From: Artocarpus heterophyllus
Taxonomy: Eukaryota > Streptophyta > Magnoliopsida > Rosales > Moraceae
NCBI GenBank assembly: GCA_025403435.1
Contig: CM046348.1
Location: 34,406,052 to 34,470,051, forward strand
DNA length: 64,000 nucleotides
Direction: 5' to 3'
The notes beneath the pieces were generated by a model that saw only the letters and a list, made by a program, of their open reading frames with translations, had not been told where the DNA came from and did no database searches. Made by a program: the position numbers and the translations under genes. Shown in pieces: positions 13,308-24,060 of the stretch (the first letter of the stretch is position 1; each line of letters opens with the position of its first letter).

Positions 13308-13958
13308 TTACAGATGGAGATTCAAATCAATTGGCCGCTCCCGGCTTTCCCTTTCCCATTCAAGCTTGGATGTTGCAGTGTCGGATTCTGGATGTATGAT
13401 TTGCATTTTATCTATCAATTCCTCAGCTGTTGGAGCAGTGACAAAGATTTGTCTCTCCGATTCTGTAGTGATGTTTTCTTCCACAGCGTAATCTAGAAAT
13501 TTCAAAAGACCGTCATAAAAACCCTTTACGTTCAACAGTCCCAAAGGTTTGGAATAAAAGCCCAACAATTGCCCACAAGCAGCTATAAATATTTCCTCAA
13601 GAGTACCTAGACCACCAGGTAATGCTATAAAAGCATCAGAATTATAGATTATGTCTTTAAAATTTTTAGGGATACTCCTGACTCCTTCTCCCTTACCTAT
13701 GGCTTCCTTACAAAGGTTTCCTTCAACTGGAATATGAGGCCAAATTCTTACAACAGTAGCGTCGCTAGACCTAGCTGCTAGTGCCATATTTACCATCATT
13801 TTTATACTACCACCCCCATAGATTATGTTAATCTTTTTGCGTGCTAGGACTTGCCCTAAGTGATTTGCAGCTTCTAAATAAGCTTTATCTTTTCCAAAGC
13901 TGGAACCACAAAAGACACAGACATTCTTTATTTTCTTCGTGGACTGGGAGGTAGACAT
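13308..13958 (-). CDS. LOG-family protein carried by element A (diverged active site)
   Basis: Homologue of plant LONELY GUY enzymes (cytokinin riboside 5'-monophosphate phosphoribohydrolases), which release free cytokinin base from its nucleotide in the cytosol. Visible signatures are VCVFCGSS near the N terminus, YGGGS in the nucleotide-binding region and the full PGGLGTLEE motif followed by GQLLGFYSKPLGLLNV. The length of about 216 residues fits the family. The frame is open from 13997, but the Met at 13958 aligns with the starts of copies B and C, so I chose it. Odd points: the conserved GLMG after YGGGS is changed, and the Arg expected about 20 residues before PGG is replaced by Asn. Activity is therefore doubtful despite the intact frame. 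It lies 643 bp downstream of ORF1, same strand, inside a young retroelement. Confidence 0.88.
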   Translation of the reverse strand: MSTSQSTKKIKNVCVFCGSSFGKDKAYLEAANHLGQVLARKKINIIYGGGSIKMMVNMALAARSSDATVVRIWPHIPVEGNLCKEAIGKGEGVRSIPKNFKDIIYNSDAFIALPGGLGTLEEIFIAACGQLLGFYSKPLGLLNVKGFYDGLLKFLDYAVEENITTESERQIFVTAPTAEELIDKMQIIHPESDTATSKLEWERESRERPIDLNLHL

Positions 13959-13997
13959 ATTTGGTTTATAGAAGTGGTTGCTTAATGTCTGCTCCAC

Positions 13998-14600
13998 TTA
14001 GACTTCGGGTTCTACATGAGTTTTTAAAGATGAGAAATACACAAAAAGGGCTAAAGAGATAGACGAGTAGGTAATGAAAAGGTAATCCAAAGATTTAAAC
14101 AAAATCTTGTGCGGATAAGAAAGTAAGATAATGTGATTGATAGTTTACAGAAAATCTGATTCACTTTTTGAAAAAGATTAGACTCTAATTGTATAACTTT
14201 TGACAATTGAGAACAATTCGACAAAAGACCCTCTTGACACAACTGTAGACTTTTTGACAAATATACACCAAGTCTAGAAATTTAATATAAACGACAAATA
14301 CTGTAGAACTTTTGAAATTTGAGACACAAATCTTGAAATATCTGGATAAGCTTTTCAAAATTCAAACATATTACTGTACCGTATGTAACGTGTCTGATAA
14401 GATATATATTTTATTATATATATATTTAAGAAAATCATAAATTAAATAAGATATTAACACTTACTGTATCAATCTAATAATCACAATTATTTCAAACACA
14501 AAAGCAAATATTCTGAGTAAAAGAAAAACACAAACTGTTGAACATCAGCTAAAACTGCTTCAAATAAGCAAAGACTAAATAACCTTTATAGAGCGATGAC
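13998..14600 (-). promoter_or_regulatory. Upstream region of LOG in element A, with TTTGTCAAAAG-type repeats
   Basis: On the minus strand the spacer between ORF1 and LOG has several copies of a phrase like TTTGTCAAAAAGTCTACAGT and close variants (near 14270-14220). The equivalent spacers in B (46669-46740) and C (58090-58270) carry similar TTTGTCAAAAG...TACAGT phrases. The repetition within each spacer, and its sharing by three copies, suggests a promoter or leader element of LOG. No gene is seen. Confidence 0.4.
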
Positions 14601-15122
14601 TTATTCCCCATCCAGTTTTCTTATGGCTTGACAAACAGGATCTAGAAATACCATATTCCTGAGGCGTTGTCTTTCTTTATAAAATTTAGGCCAGAGTTTA
14701 AAAATAGCTCCTTGAACATATCCACTAGGGTGACCGTGGAGAGGAGGATGGATGCTATCCAAGTTCTCCTTTGAAAGTCCATCCCTACAAAACCTTATTT
14801 TATCCTCTCTATTCGTAGACATATAACCAGGTGAAGTACATTTACCGTTACAATTTTGTCTTCCACATTTGTTACAAGTGACCACGATGGCACGAGCTCT
14901 TCTTTTCATTGCACTACGACTGGTACCTGTTCCTGGTAAACCGACATCTTGACTAAAGTCACTCGGACGGATTTTCCCCTCTATTAACATTCTCACATCA
15001 CAAGGGATGCCAAAACGCATAAGAATCCACAACCGAGTAATTCTAGCCTTGTATTTCTTTCTAAGAATCTTTTGGGAGAGTGATGGGAAATACTTTCTCA
15101 GGTGTTGGTACTTTGGGTCCAT
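14601..15122 (-). CDS. ORF1: small basic Cys-rich protein, intact copy
   Basis: A 173-residue protein with no family I can name firmly. It begins MDPKYQHLRKYFPSLS, continues with a basic helical region and a hydrophobic RLWILMRFGIP block. A GTSRSAMKRRARAI basic stretch comes directly before a C-X2-C-X4-C-X3-C finger (about residues 94-106), followed by SPG. The C-terminal half has HPSGYVQGA and ends at LDGE. The finger plus basic patch suggests nucleic-acid binding, possibly nuclear. The layout (hydrophobic block, G-x-S-x-x-A-x-[KR]-R-R-A, Cys finger, PG) recalls the cysteine-rich nucleic-acid-binding proteins of carlaviruses. This is a pattern match by eye, not a proven relationship. It is paired with LOG in all three copies. 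Confidence 0.8.
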   Translation of the reverse strand: MDPKYQHLRKYFPSLSQKILRKKYKARITRLWILMRFGIPCDVRMLIEGKIRPSDFSQDVGLPGTGTSRSAMKRRARAIVVTCNKCGRQNCNGKCTSPGYMSTNREDKIRFCRDGLSKENLDSIHPPLHGHPSGYVQGAIFKLWPKFYKERQRLRNMVFLDPVCQAIRKLDGE

Positions 15123-15345
15123 GATGAGATGAAAGAAGAGTAAATAGAAAGGAAAAATTAAGATAGTAAATTGCAGAATCCTAGAATTCCTTCTTCTTTT
15201 AGAGAAAAAGAAGAATTTTTAATGAAAAAGAAGAGGATTTGCGATTTAGAGAGAAAATAACAAATTAAGAGAGAAAAAGTGAACTCGGAGAAATAAGCTC
15301 CTATGCACAGTAAACGTATTTGTAAACATTAATTAAACCACTGTA
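15123..15345 (-). promoter_or_regulatory. Leader and probable start region of ORF1 in element A
   Basis: On the minus strand, CTGTGCAT (15303-15310) precedes a leader rich in CTC and TTCTT down to the ATG. In B the same phrase (ACTGTGCATCC at 45504-45514) lies just after a TATA box and before a similar CT-rich leader. In C the equivalent is CATTGTGCATC near 59310-59320. The shared block probably marks transcription start of ORF1. A clear TATA box is visible only in B. Confidence 0.45.
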
Positions 15346-16591
15346 TATGACACGTATAGAGACCACGTGGGAGAGACAGTGTGAATCAAACTGATTTAGG
15401 ATTTAAACTAGGCCCAAATGTTCTTAGTTGAAAATGGTCAGGTTGTTTCGGCCTTAACACATTTAGAACGAGTTAAATAACAAACATAAAATTGAAAACC
15501 AATTCGTATGAATCTTAAACCCAATTCAAAGCCCACTATAGATAAAGTTGACTATAAACAACAAATCTAATTTAACGACAACAAGGATCTTCCTGAATGA
15601 TATTTAAAATCATTTCATAACAACATAATCCTCCAGCAACTCAAATAATTTTGTTTTAATCAAAACCTTATTGAACAATACATACACCCATATGTTATTC
15701 CTAATACTCAACATCTATCAATGGATTCATCATCATTACTACCAAGGGTTTAGAATGTGACTAACCTTGAAATCAATACGATTTACGTCTTCCAACGTAG
15801 ACCATATCAATGAACAAAGACACTAGATGTTACTACTTAAGAACATCTACAATCCCCACAATTCTACTCATACAATATATAATTTCCTCATATAACAAAA
15901 CCTTAGGTAACCAAAAGATTCACTGATACACTTAAATACAATGTACGTAACAAAATATTTCAATTTTGAGATTCATGCATTCTAGACTTTACACAGTCTC
16001 AACAGACCAAAAGTCTAACATTTATCTCTCTCATGATTCAATACTATGATTCCCAACTTATATCATATTCCTCAAATAAATAGAACTTTCAAGAAAAGTT
16101 ATTGACACTTATGTGCTCCATCGAATCCACACATAATGATTACTTAGGTTTGAATCAATTACGAAAAATTTGGCATATCTATGTCAAACTTTAAAATCAA
16201 TAAATCAAGCCTTATATTTCTCATTGTTTTTCACGAGACAAAAGGCTCTTAAATCCTCGTATCTACACGAATTTCTCATCGTTTATACGAATTAGATATG
16301 CTTATAGATCCAAATATTATACGAATCTCTCATAAGCATTCTACTTATAAACTCATTCCATATAATTATCATTCCCTTATAACTATTAATACTTTCCTTC
16401 TATATAATTATTGTACTCATATAACTATAAGTATTTTCATTCTATGGCCTTTCCATGTTACATCCTTCTAGACTGTATAAATCAATGTGAAGGTTCATTT
16501 TGATGATGACAATGAAAATTCAGCTTCAAAACCATCTCAAAAATATATTTTTTTTAAAGTGGTGCTACACTCCCTAGGTTAACCGAACCTA
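15346..16591. other. 5' internal region of element A, no gene
   Basis: About 1.25 kb between the PBS and the ORF1 leader on the minus strand. This is where gag would lie in an autonomous element. No frame longer than a few dozen codons and no gag motif is visible. The sequence is plain AT-rich. The absence of gag is the evidence for calling A nonautonomous. Confidence 0.65.
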
Positions 16592-16604
16592 GGCTCTGAT
16601 ACCA
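16592..16604 (-). other. Primer-binding site of element A (tRNA-iMet type)
   Basis: The minus strand reads TGGTATCAGAGCC, complementary to the 3' end of plant initiator Met tRNA, the usual primer of many Ty3/gypsy and Copia elements. It lies 7 nt inside the right LTR and fixes the minus orientation of the element. Confidence 0.9.
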
Positions 16605-16611
16605 AAAATTC

Positions 16612-18972
16612 TATAACGCCCCTATATGGGGGTTAACAGTTTTTAATGAGATAAAATAAAAATAAATAATAAAAGTAAAACCTTAAAAATAAAATTTGCC
16701 CGGGACTTAAATGAAAACTCTCAACTCAAAAATAAAAATATAAACAATAAATAAACCACAGTTTTAATGTAGCACCTTAAATTTAATAATATAAACTGTT
16801 GCCATCATCATTTTAACCCTCAACACATTGTAATACAGTCACAGAAAGTAACAATTGATGCTTACATTATCATGAAGAACATTCTCAACAATTGAAGCAG
16901 TCCCAATGTAATATAGCTACATCACTTCCTCAACTATATTTCTCGTAGCCACCTCACACTTAGTGAGTCCTGAAAAGATAAAAATATAAGGGTATGAGCA
17001 ACACTATGCTCAGTAGAGAAAGCCATTACTCACCTTTAGGTTTTTATCATTACCACATTAAAACCTGCATGGTTAGTAAGTCACATCATATTCCAGATTA
17101 TGAGGTTTATTATGATCACATCTTATGGATACCGTAGTTAATCATTACCAAGTGTCATAATTACACATTTATACAAATATTACCAATCATCATTGTTCCT
17201 AGGTATCCATGTTAAATTGAGTATCACTCAACTCATCGAAACCCAAATGGGCGCACTTGATCACCCTATAAACATTCTAAGGGTGTTCCGGTGAGGGGAC
17301 ATCAAGCCCCGAGTCCTCACCAAATCGATTCCTGTACAGTGTGTTCTGGGACTTTCAACCCAAGGAAGCGTCATCGCCTTCCCCCTACTTTACCTTTTAG
17401 GGTATTCATGCCCAAGGACGTAACCGTCGCCCTTTTCATGTCTCACAATTTCTCTATATTAAATCATTATTAATAGAGTTAATTTTCCTAACCATGCTTC
17501 TCAATTTATAACATGTGTCAATTCATTATGTTCCTCGCCGTACAATACAAGACGAGTCCATGTCATAGTTTCATATGTGATACACATATAATATCAGTTC
17601 AACATAGATATATATATATTGCGGCAAAACAATCAATTTTAATTCTATAAAAACCTCACAAAAGATGAGTAATAGAATCCCTACCTTTCAAGCTTATCAA
17701 CAGTCTCTTAATCCTGGAATCAATTAACGTTAGCTCCATACTCCCTTGATCCTAAGGCGTGCATAAGGACAATTAAAACTAAAGCACAACATACAACTAC
17801 ATTCATAAATAAATCATGTGTAAACCTATCTTACTAGTATGCCATTAAAGCTTTTATATAAATCTCTTTTGAATACCACAGTAAACAATTTTTGTCTTAA
17901 CACAATCTAAAATGTGAACAAGTAATCTATATGTTTTAGTCCCTAATAAGATTCATCAATCACTTAGGATAATATTGGAAAGGTTGCAAGACATTAAAGA
18001 ATTAGGTGGTGAGCAAAGATGGGTTCTTGGTTCAGGTTAGCAGCTGGTATACCATAACAAACTGGCAGATTTACTAGTTTCCAATACAAAAATTGAATAA
18101 TTCTTAGAAAATAAAATACAACTCCGATTTAGGTTTATGATAGCTCGTTAGAAAGCCTAGGATGCTACTTTTCAAATATGCAAACCAATTCATAAAATTC
18201 ATTTTAATTTAATCTTAGAATTTCAAGAAATAACCACTGCCCATAGAGGTATTACAAAGTTTAACAATATAAATTTTCTGTCTAGGGCATATACACTTAG
18301 ACTTCATACATATGCTCCAAAATAGCAACAAACATATACTTAGGTTTAAGAACGCAAATTTGAATAATCCTTTAGTATAAAAGAAAATTTATAAATGAAA
18401 GACTAAATTTGTTCATAAGATTCTAACCTCGGATTATGGTTAGTTGGAAGCTTAAAATGGCTTCAAAACAGGTTCCTTTACTTCGGTATGACTGAAATTC
18501 TTGCTCAAATGGAGGTGATGGTGGCTGATTTTTATGGCTGCCTTGAAGAAGTTCTCTAAGTATTTTGCTTCAGCAAAGAAATGAGAAGAAGAGTGTGGGA
18601 ACCGTGGAAGAGAAAGGAAGAAAAGATGAAGTCTTTGAAGAGAAGTGATAGAAACAATTATAGAGGAGACATGTTAAAGCATGTCACGGAGGAAATAAAG
18701 AAAATGAGGGTCAAGAGTAGTTGGAAAAGATATCCTTATGTCTCATCTAAAGACTTTAACACACATAATGCCAATATGACATTTTTGAGATTTATTAGAA
18801 GTTTCAAGGCTTTTTAGTAATCATACTAAATAAATATAGGAGAATTTTAAAAAATTTAAAAATAGATAAAAATAAATATTATAAAATAAATTTAAATGAA
18901 GCAAATTTTTTTTATACATTAAAAATTAATTTAATTACCTCAATAACCGTTAGGAGAATAACGAGTGTCACA
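16612..18972 (-). repeat. LTR of element A (5' LTR)
   Basis: Partner of the LTR at 9998-12357, 2361 bp. Its inner tip reads TATAAC where the partner has TGTAAC, a G-to-A change at the canonical TG end. The outer tip ends TGTCACA and is followed directly by the CATGC duplication. Confidence 0.93.
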
Positions 18973-18977
18973 CATGC

Positions 18978-20542
18978 CGACCTATAACAAGTCCTTTTGG
19001 CCTCTAAAGGATCAAGGGGTAGCTCTCTACTCAGTAGATATAAGATTATAAGAGTCATCCAGGTCTCTCTTTAGTGTACTGCCATTGCATCTTCAGCCTC
19101 CTCTTGTTGGATGGTATGAAGTTAGATAATTTTCATAAGGACAACTATTAACAACTCAGAATCTTTGGATGTGGCCAAGCGGGTTAAGGCATCTACATTG
19201 CTATTCTCAATACAAGGTATCTACTTGACTTCCCAAGATTGGAAGTTAGAAAGTTCTCCTTTGACTTTCCATAAGTCCTTAAGCATCGTCCTATCTTTTG
19301 TCTTGTACTCGTCTGAGATTTGGTTTATAACAAGCTAAGAATCACTGTAAATCCTCAGGAGTTCAGTGTTCAGATGACAGGAGAGCCTTAATCCTTCGAG
19401 CAATGCTTCGTATTTGACCTCATTATTTGAGGCTTTCAACTTGAACCTTAATGCTGCTGTGATCTTGTGATTTTTAGGGCTTACTAACATAACCCTGGTG
19501 CCTATATCGTGCTCATTTAAGGAATTTTCGAAGTTTAATTATCATGTCGATTTGTTTTTCTCTACTTCTTTTCAATGTCCTTCGACTGAGTTGTGAACTC
19601 AGCTACGAAGTCGGCTAAGGCTTGGCCTTTGATTGTCATCCTAGGCTTGTATTTGATTTCATGTTGACTAAGCTTGACTAACCATTTCAACAATCGTCTA
19701 GAGGTTTCTGGTTTTTGCAGTGTTTACCTCAAAGGATAGTTTGTTAACATTACTAGTTTGTGCTCTAGGAAATACTTTTTCAAATTCTTGGTCGACATAA
19801 TTAGGGCCAAGGCAAGCTTTTTCATATTTGGATACCTTGTCTCTACGTTGAGTGGTCACTTGCTTGTATAATAAACTAGCAGATGAGCCTTTCCTTCTTC
19901 TCTGATTAGAATAAAGCTTAAAGCATAAGGTGATATGGCCAAATAAATCTACAAAGTTTCTCCCGGTAGAGCTTTAAAAAGCAAATGGAGCTCCCTAAGG
20001 TATCCTTTTAGGCGTCTAAATGCCTCATCATATTCTTCTGTCCATTTGAAGGGCTTTTTCCTCTTCGGGACATTGAAGAATGGCATGCATTTATCAATAG
20101 CTCTTGAAATAAAATGGTTGAGTGCTACAACATATCCCGTTAGCTTTTATACTTCTTTTGGCTTTTGCAGTGCTTCCATATCTAACAAAGTCTCTTCTCC
20201 GAGCACCTCATACCTCTTTGGGTTCATAGGGCGCCTCTTTTGCCTATTTGGAGGGTAACTAGGGTCAATGTCTAAGGGATGGCAGGTGACCTCTGGGTCG
20301 ATGCCCACCATATCTTTATGGGTCCATGTGAATACGTTGAGATTCTTGCTAAGGAATCTCTTTAGTTCATCTACTGCCATCTTGCTCAGCCCCAACCCAA
20401 TTCTAAGAATCTTGGAGGGGTCCCCCTCATCCAAGGTCACCTCTACCAGGTCCTCAGCGGGTTCTGTACCTGTTACCTCTTTTCCCAATCTTAGGTCTAT
20501 GTCTTCCACTAGGGATCCTCCATGCACCATTCTTATTTCCAT
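18978..20542 (-). pseudogene. Z pol remnant: RNase H and RT-flanking sequence, RT core missing
   Basis: On the minus strand, 20542-20200 reads as the region just before RT (NVFTWTHKDMVGIDPEV, then DPSYPPNRQKRRPMNPKRY). About 20215-20150 jumps to sequence that normally follows RT (LDMEALQKPKEV, then LTGYVVALNHFISRA near 20140-20090). The whole RT palm with its catalytic Asp pair is absent. The RNase H follows near 19480-19270, with KASNNEVKYEALLEGLRL and a YSDS block. Stops interrupt the frame. It continues across element A into the integrase at 9992. Confidence 0.72.
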
Positions 20543-20639
20543 CCTTCGGGGATTGGCGCAAGTGTGGATAACATCAGAGTAGGTTATCTTAGACTCGTAC
20601 TAGTTTCCTCTCATCTTGCTCACCCTTAGGAGTAGAAAA

Positions 20640-20960
20640 ATTCACTTTTTGATGATAGATGGAGGTCATATGGCCTTTAAGGCCCTCAGTGTTGGCCTTC
20701 CTATCACTGCATTATACTAATCTCCACCTTTTATTACCAAGAAGTTTGAAATTATTGTCATCCGTCTTGGCTTTTCTCCCACCGTAATTGGTAGCGTGAT
20801 GCTCCCTATAGGTATTATGTTGTCCCTAGTGAACCCATATAATGGCCGAGAATTATATGTTATTTGGTCCAAAGAAATTGCCATCTTACTTAGGTGGTCT
20901 GTATAAATAATATCAATGGAGCTATCATAGTACACTAGGATTCAACACACAGAATAGTTC
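20640..20960 (-). pseudogene. Z protease-region remnant
   Basis: Minus-strand reading includes YTDHLSKMAI, LYGFTRDNIIPIGSITLPI and FLVIKGGD followed after a stop by YNAVIGRPTL. This is the order seen in the C-terminal half of Tat-type aspartic proteases (GF...G.I.LP, then YN.I.GRP.L). An intact catalytic D-T/S-G triad was not located. The domain is broken by a stop and is not functional. Confidence 0.6.
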
Positions 20961-21299
20961 CCAATCATGGCCTCCACCACCAAGGCGTCATTCGAAGGAA
21001 AATGGACCCTACGGGCATCTACCTCTAAAACAGTTATTTATGTTTCTTTATACCTTGACGCCTTAGCAGGCATACTCGTTGACACATTCCAACACCCATT
21101 CTTTGAGCTCTCTCACTTCTCAGGCGTAGTTCTTTTGAGATCTCTTGGAGTCACCCCTACGATAGGGACCCCCAAAGATGGTACAAATTACCTCTACGGG
21201 TGTGGTATCCTCGTTTGGTCATCGGCTTCCTTCATGTTGTAATCCATCATTCCTTTAGTTGTTTGCACGACCATTTCCTCTATCATTTCTTCTGTTCTT

Positions 21300-22800
21300 A
21301 TTAGCTTGTCCTCTTGCAATCATTCTTCCATTATCAGCCTCTCTATCTTGTCCTTCAGGCTAATATACTCATTGGTGTAGTGCCCTACGTTGCCATTACA
21401 CCTGCAATACTTGGTCTAATTTGGTGGTAAATATTGTCTTTTGAGGCTATGTGGCCGTCGACAAGGAAAGGTGGTCGCACCTTTTCTGAAGCCGACCTCT
21501 GCTACGTTCCTGTCTCTATCTCTTGGCATTATCTGTGATGACAACTCGATTTAAAATGGTTGGCAAACGACCAGAGATTGGTAACCTTCAGCCATCGTGC
21601 CCTTAAGGGTTGGCCCTTTTCTTCCCTCTATTGCTTGGTATTTGAGTGTTACCATTGTTGTTTCCCATCATTTTCCTAAAGGCTAAACCTTTGACCTCCT
21701 CCTGGTTGATGTAGCCTTTGGCCTCTTGAGGAATTCTATGTACGTTTTGGGTTCCTTATTGTTGAGATCGTCCCTAAAGGGGATGTCAATCCACATACTA
21801 CTTAAACCTCCTATGAGGGCGACCCCTTTCAAGATTCCTCCCATCACAGCCACTTTTTTGTAAACCTCGCGAGCCAATCCTTCAAGGATTCACTCAGCCC
21901 CTAAGTAAGGAAGCTCAACTTCTTTTTAGCTGGTGGTAGGGATCTTACCCCCACAAACTTGTTGAGGAATGCTACCTTTAAGTCTTGGAAGTAGGTTATG
22001 CTTCCTACCTTCAACGTCCTAAACCATTTTCTTGTAGATCCCGGGAAGGTCTGGCTAAAGGCCCTGTACATAATTTCTCATGAGACTCTATAGAATTCCA
22101 CATACGATTCATAAATTTAAATGTGTCATCGAGGTCTGTGAGTCCTTTATAGGGCGTCATTTGTGGAGGTTTAAACTTCTCCAAGAGAGTTGGTTCCATA
22201 ATGTAGGGTGCAAACAGAGTGATGTACGTTATTTCTTTCTCATGGTGAACATCGGGCATATCTTCTAGACTCCCAACATCGCCCATAAGTTGCTTAATCT
22301 CACATGTGGGGAGTCCTATCACTGCTTGAATTTGTTGATTTACTTGTTGAGCTATCAAATTTGGGTTGACATATGGGTAATTTAATGGTTGGTCAATAGC
22401 TAGTTGGTCAACTGCATTGGGGGCATTTCCTAATGAGACAGCTCTCCTCACACGTAGGTGGTCTCTTAAATCTCTTTTCTAGAACTAGTCCCTTAGGTTG
22501 CCTAACATCCCCACCGAGGCCACATCTGGTCTAATGTCACGTCTTGTGGGGGGGGGGGGGGGGGGGGGGGGGGGGCAAGTGGAGCTGGAATTGTGTTTTG
22601 TCTTTACTTATTGGGCTAGCCTGGTTCCTAAACCTGAGCTTGATATGCTCTCTTCCTTCGTTCTCGGCTACCCATGGAATTACCCTTTCTTTGTCAGCCA
22701 CCCTCAATCTCACCGGTTCCCTTAGGGTTACCTTGCTAGCTGCCCTTTTTGCCACTAGCATGGAACCCTTGGTCTCCTAGGTCATCACTTGAAGGGTTAT
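21300..22800 (-). pseudogene. Z gag remnant (Tat type)
   Basis: Minus-strand frames give a gag-like protein in pieces. Around 22250-22090 it reads LEKFKPPQMTPYKGLTDLDD followed by FMNRM, the start of the retrotransposon gag domain. Near 21420-21330 a degenerate zinc-binding block reads YCRCNGNVGHYTNEY followed by a helix with ERLIMEE. Several stops and shifts interrupt it. A poly-C tract (poly-G on plus) lies in the N-terminal part. The protein would have formed the particle shell. Confidence 0.65.
22548..22575 (+). repeat. 28-bp uninterrupted poly-G run
   Basis: From 22548 to 22575 the plus strand is only G, in an otherwise AT-rich region, inside the N-terminal part of Z's gag (poly-C on the coding strand). 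It is prone to slippage and could form a G-quadruplex. The exact length is the base most likely to be wrong in the assembly. Confidence 0.9.
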
Positions 22801-23043
22801 TGCCTTGATCTTGAATGCCATATAGGATTGTCAAAATTTTTCAAGCGGCCCACTCATTCTAACCACTTTTTTTTTCTTAGCAAGGTAGTTCGTGAAGGCT
22901 GTCTACCTCTTTTATATCTTCCAGTGCCACCTCCAACTGATTTATCACCTCTTTGCGTGATAGAGTTATTTGTGTTAACTCTGGTATGGTTGGTGCGAGT
23001 GGTCACCACAACGATGGTGATTGTTCATCTTCAAAATATGAAG

Positions 23044-23063
23044 GCCCTTCTTCTAGCGCCAAC
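23044..23063 (-). other. Putative primer-binding site of element Z
   Basis: The minus strand reads TTGGCGCTAGAAGAAGGGC just inside the point where LTR-like sequence begins (plus-strand TGATGGTGG at 23067). A TGGCGC start is usual for tRNA primers, and the position between LTR and gag fits. I could not assign the tRNA species with confidence. Confidence 0.45.
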
Positions 23064-23066
23064 TAT

Positions 23067-24060
23067 TGATGGTGGAAAATGATCAACCAATAATACTCAT
23101 AATTCACTTACAGTTTCCGTGGATTAAATGCAATAAAAATTAAAAAGAAATGATGAAAGTAAGAATTAGACACATGGATTTATAGTAGTGCACTCTTTAA
23201 TGAGCTACATCCTCTATATTTTCCTTATCAATAATTCGTACAATACATTTTTGGATTTCTAGGATAAAAAAAAATGGAGATAATGCTTTCTACCCGAAGG
23301 GAGAGAGGAACCAACCCCTCTCTTTTCTATCTCCGCTTTTATATAGTGTTGTATTATTATTAAAATAGTGATTAGAATATTGTTTGTGGAAAGAAAATTT
23401 CCGTATTCTATGTTGGCCCAATCCCTTTGAGCATGGCGCCCCTGCACACATGAAAATCGAGTCCCGTGCTAGTGATTTTAATTTCAGATGCACTATCTCG
23501 ACTACTGGTCTTACCCATTCTAGTCTGTTCTTCTTGGAATGATGGGTGCAATAATAGGTGGAGAACACGAAGTTGGTTTAAGCTCGACCCCATCTAAGGA
23601 TGGCAAGGTAAATCGATCACCTCGACTTCTACTCTATTTGAGAATAATGGTCCGAGCTGGGCCTTTCATTCATTTCGTCTTTGGACCCGGGACCATAGAG
23701 ATCTCCTACGACATATGTTATGGTCAATTTCTCAGTTTGGGGTATCTTCCACATGTTTTGATTATTTTTAATTATGATTTGTTGTGCATTAACGAAGGTG
23801 GTTTCCCTGAGCTTTTTTTCCTTTTTTTTTTTAAGGTATTATACATGGTCTTAATACTATAGGTCTCTTGGTCTTAAAAGATTAAGCTTGTTCATAGATT
23901 ATTGTAGTTTTGTCGAAAGAGCCTTTTATATGCTTAATACCTCGCATGCCTTTTTCGTTTTCCCATTGTGGAAACACGCAAAAGTTTTGACCCTTGAGCA
24001 TTTTTTTACAAATTTACTGGTCGTAGTAGTTAATGTTTGAGGTCTAGTACTTCTGTTTCT
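23067..24060. other. Putative right LTR of Z and adjoining sequence
   Basis: Starts TGATGGTGG next to the putative PBS and contains ATGGATTTATAGTAGTG, similar to a phrase at 6145-6165 and 6275-6290. This suggests an old LTR pair, but the rest has diverged beyond visual alignment and the right end is not located. No gene is seen; the open frame at 23539-23862 has no recognisable domain. Confidence 0.35.

Larger units (their letters stand above)
9993..18977 (-). mobile_element. Young nonautonomous LTR element A carrying ORF1 + LOG
   Basis: Two long direct repeats (9998-12357 and 16612-18972) enclose 4.25 kb and are flanked by a perfect 5-bp duplication CATGC (9993-9997 and 18973-18977). Orientation is minus: TGGTATCAGAGCC, the classic tRNA-iMet PBS, lies next to the right LTR, and a purine-rich tract AAGGGGGGTAGAGC lies next to the left LTR. 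No gag, protease, RT or integrase is visible in the interior. The only coding sequences are ORF1 (14601-15122) and a LOG homologue (13308-13958). This is a LARD-like, trans-mobilised structure with cargo. The near-identical LTRs imply a recent insertion. Confidence 0.93.
6033..23790 (-). mobile_element. Decayed Tat-lineage Ty3/gypsy element (Z), split by nested element A
   Basis: Read on the minus strand, the order is: putative LTR right of 23067, putative PBS, gag (about 22.8-21.3 kb), protease (about 20.9-20.6 kb), RT-RNase H connection (about 20.5-19.9 kb), RNase H (about 19.5-19.1 kb), integrase (about 9.99-8.93 kb), an opposite-strand ORF (8.3-6.8 kb), and LTR-like sequence near 6.1-6.5 kb. 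Element A (9998-18972) interrupts it between RNase H and the integrase zinc finger. The gag and integrase signatures and the antisense ORF after pol fit the Tat group. Many stops are present and the RT core is absent, so it is inactive. The outer limits are uncertain because the two LTR-like ends are strongly diverged. Confidence 0.65.

Noticed and set aside
13308..13997. LOG at 13 kb as an ordinary host gene
   Set aside because: It lies inside an LTR pair with target-site duplication, PBS and polypurine tract, and its partner ORF1 and hairpins recur in another retroelement.
22498..22780. Gly-rich and Pro-rich frames around 22.5 kb
   Set aside because: They are produced by translating the poly-G run in different frames. 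Only the minus-strand gag frame is meaningful.
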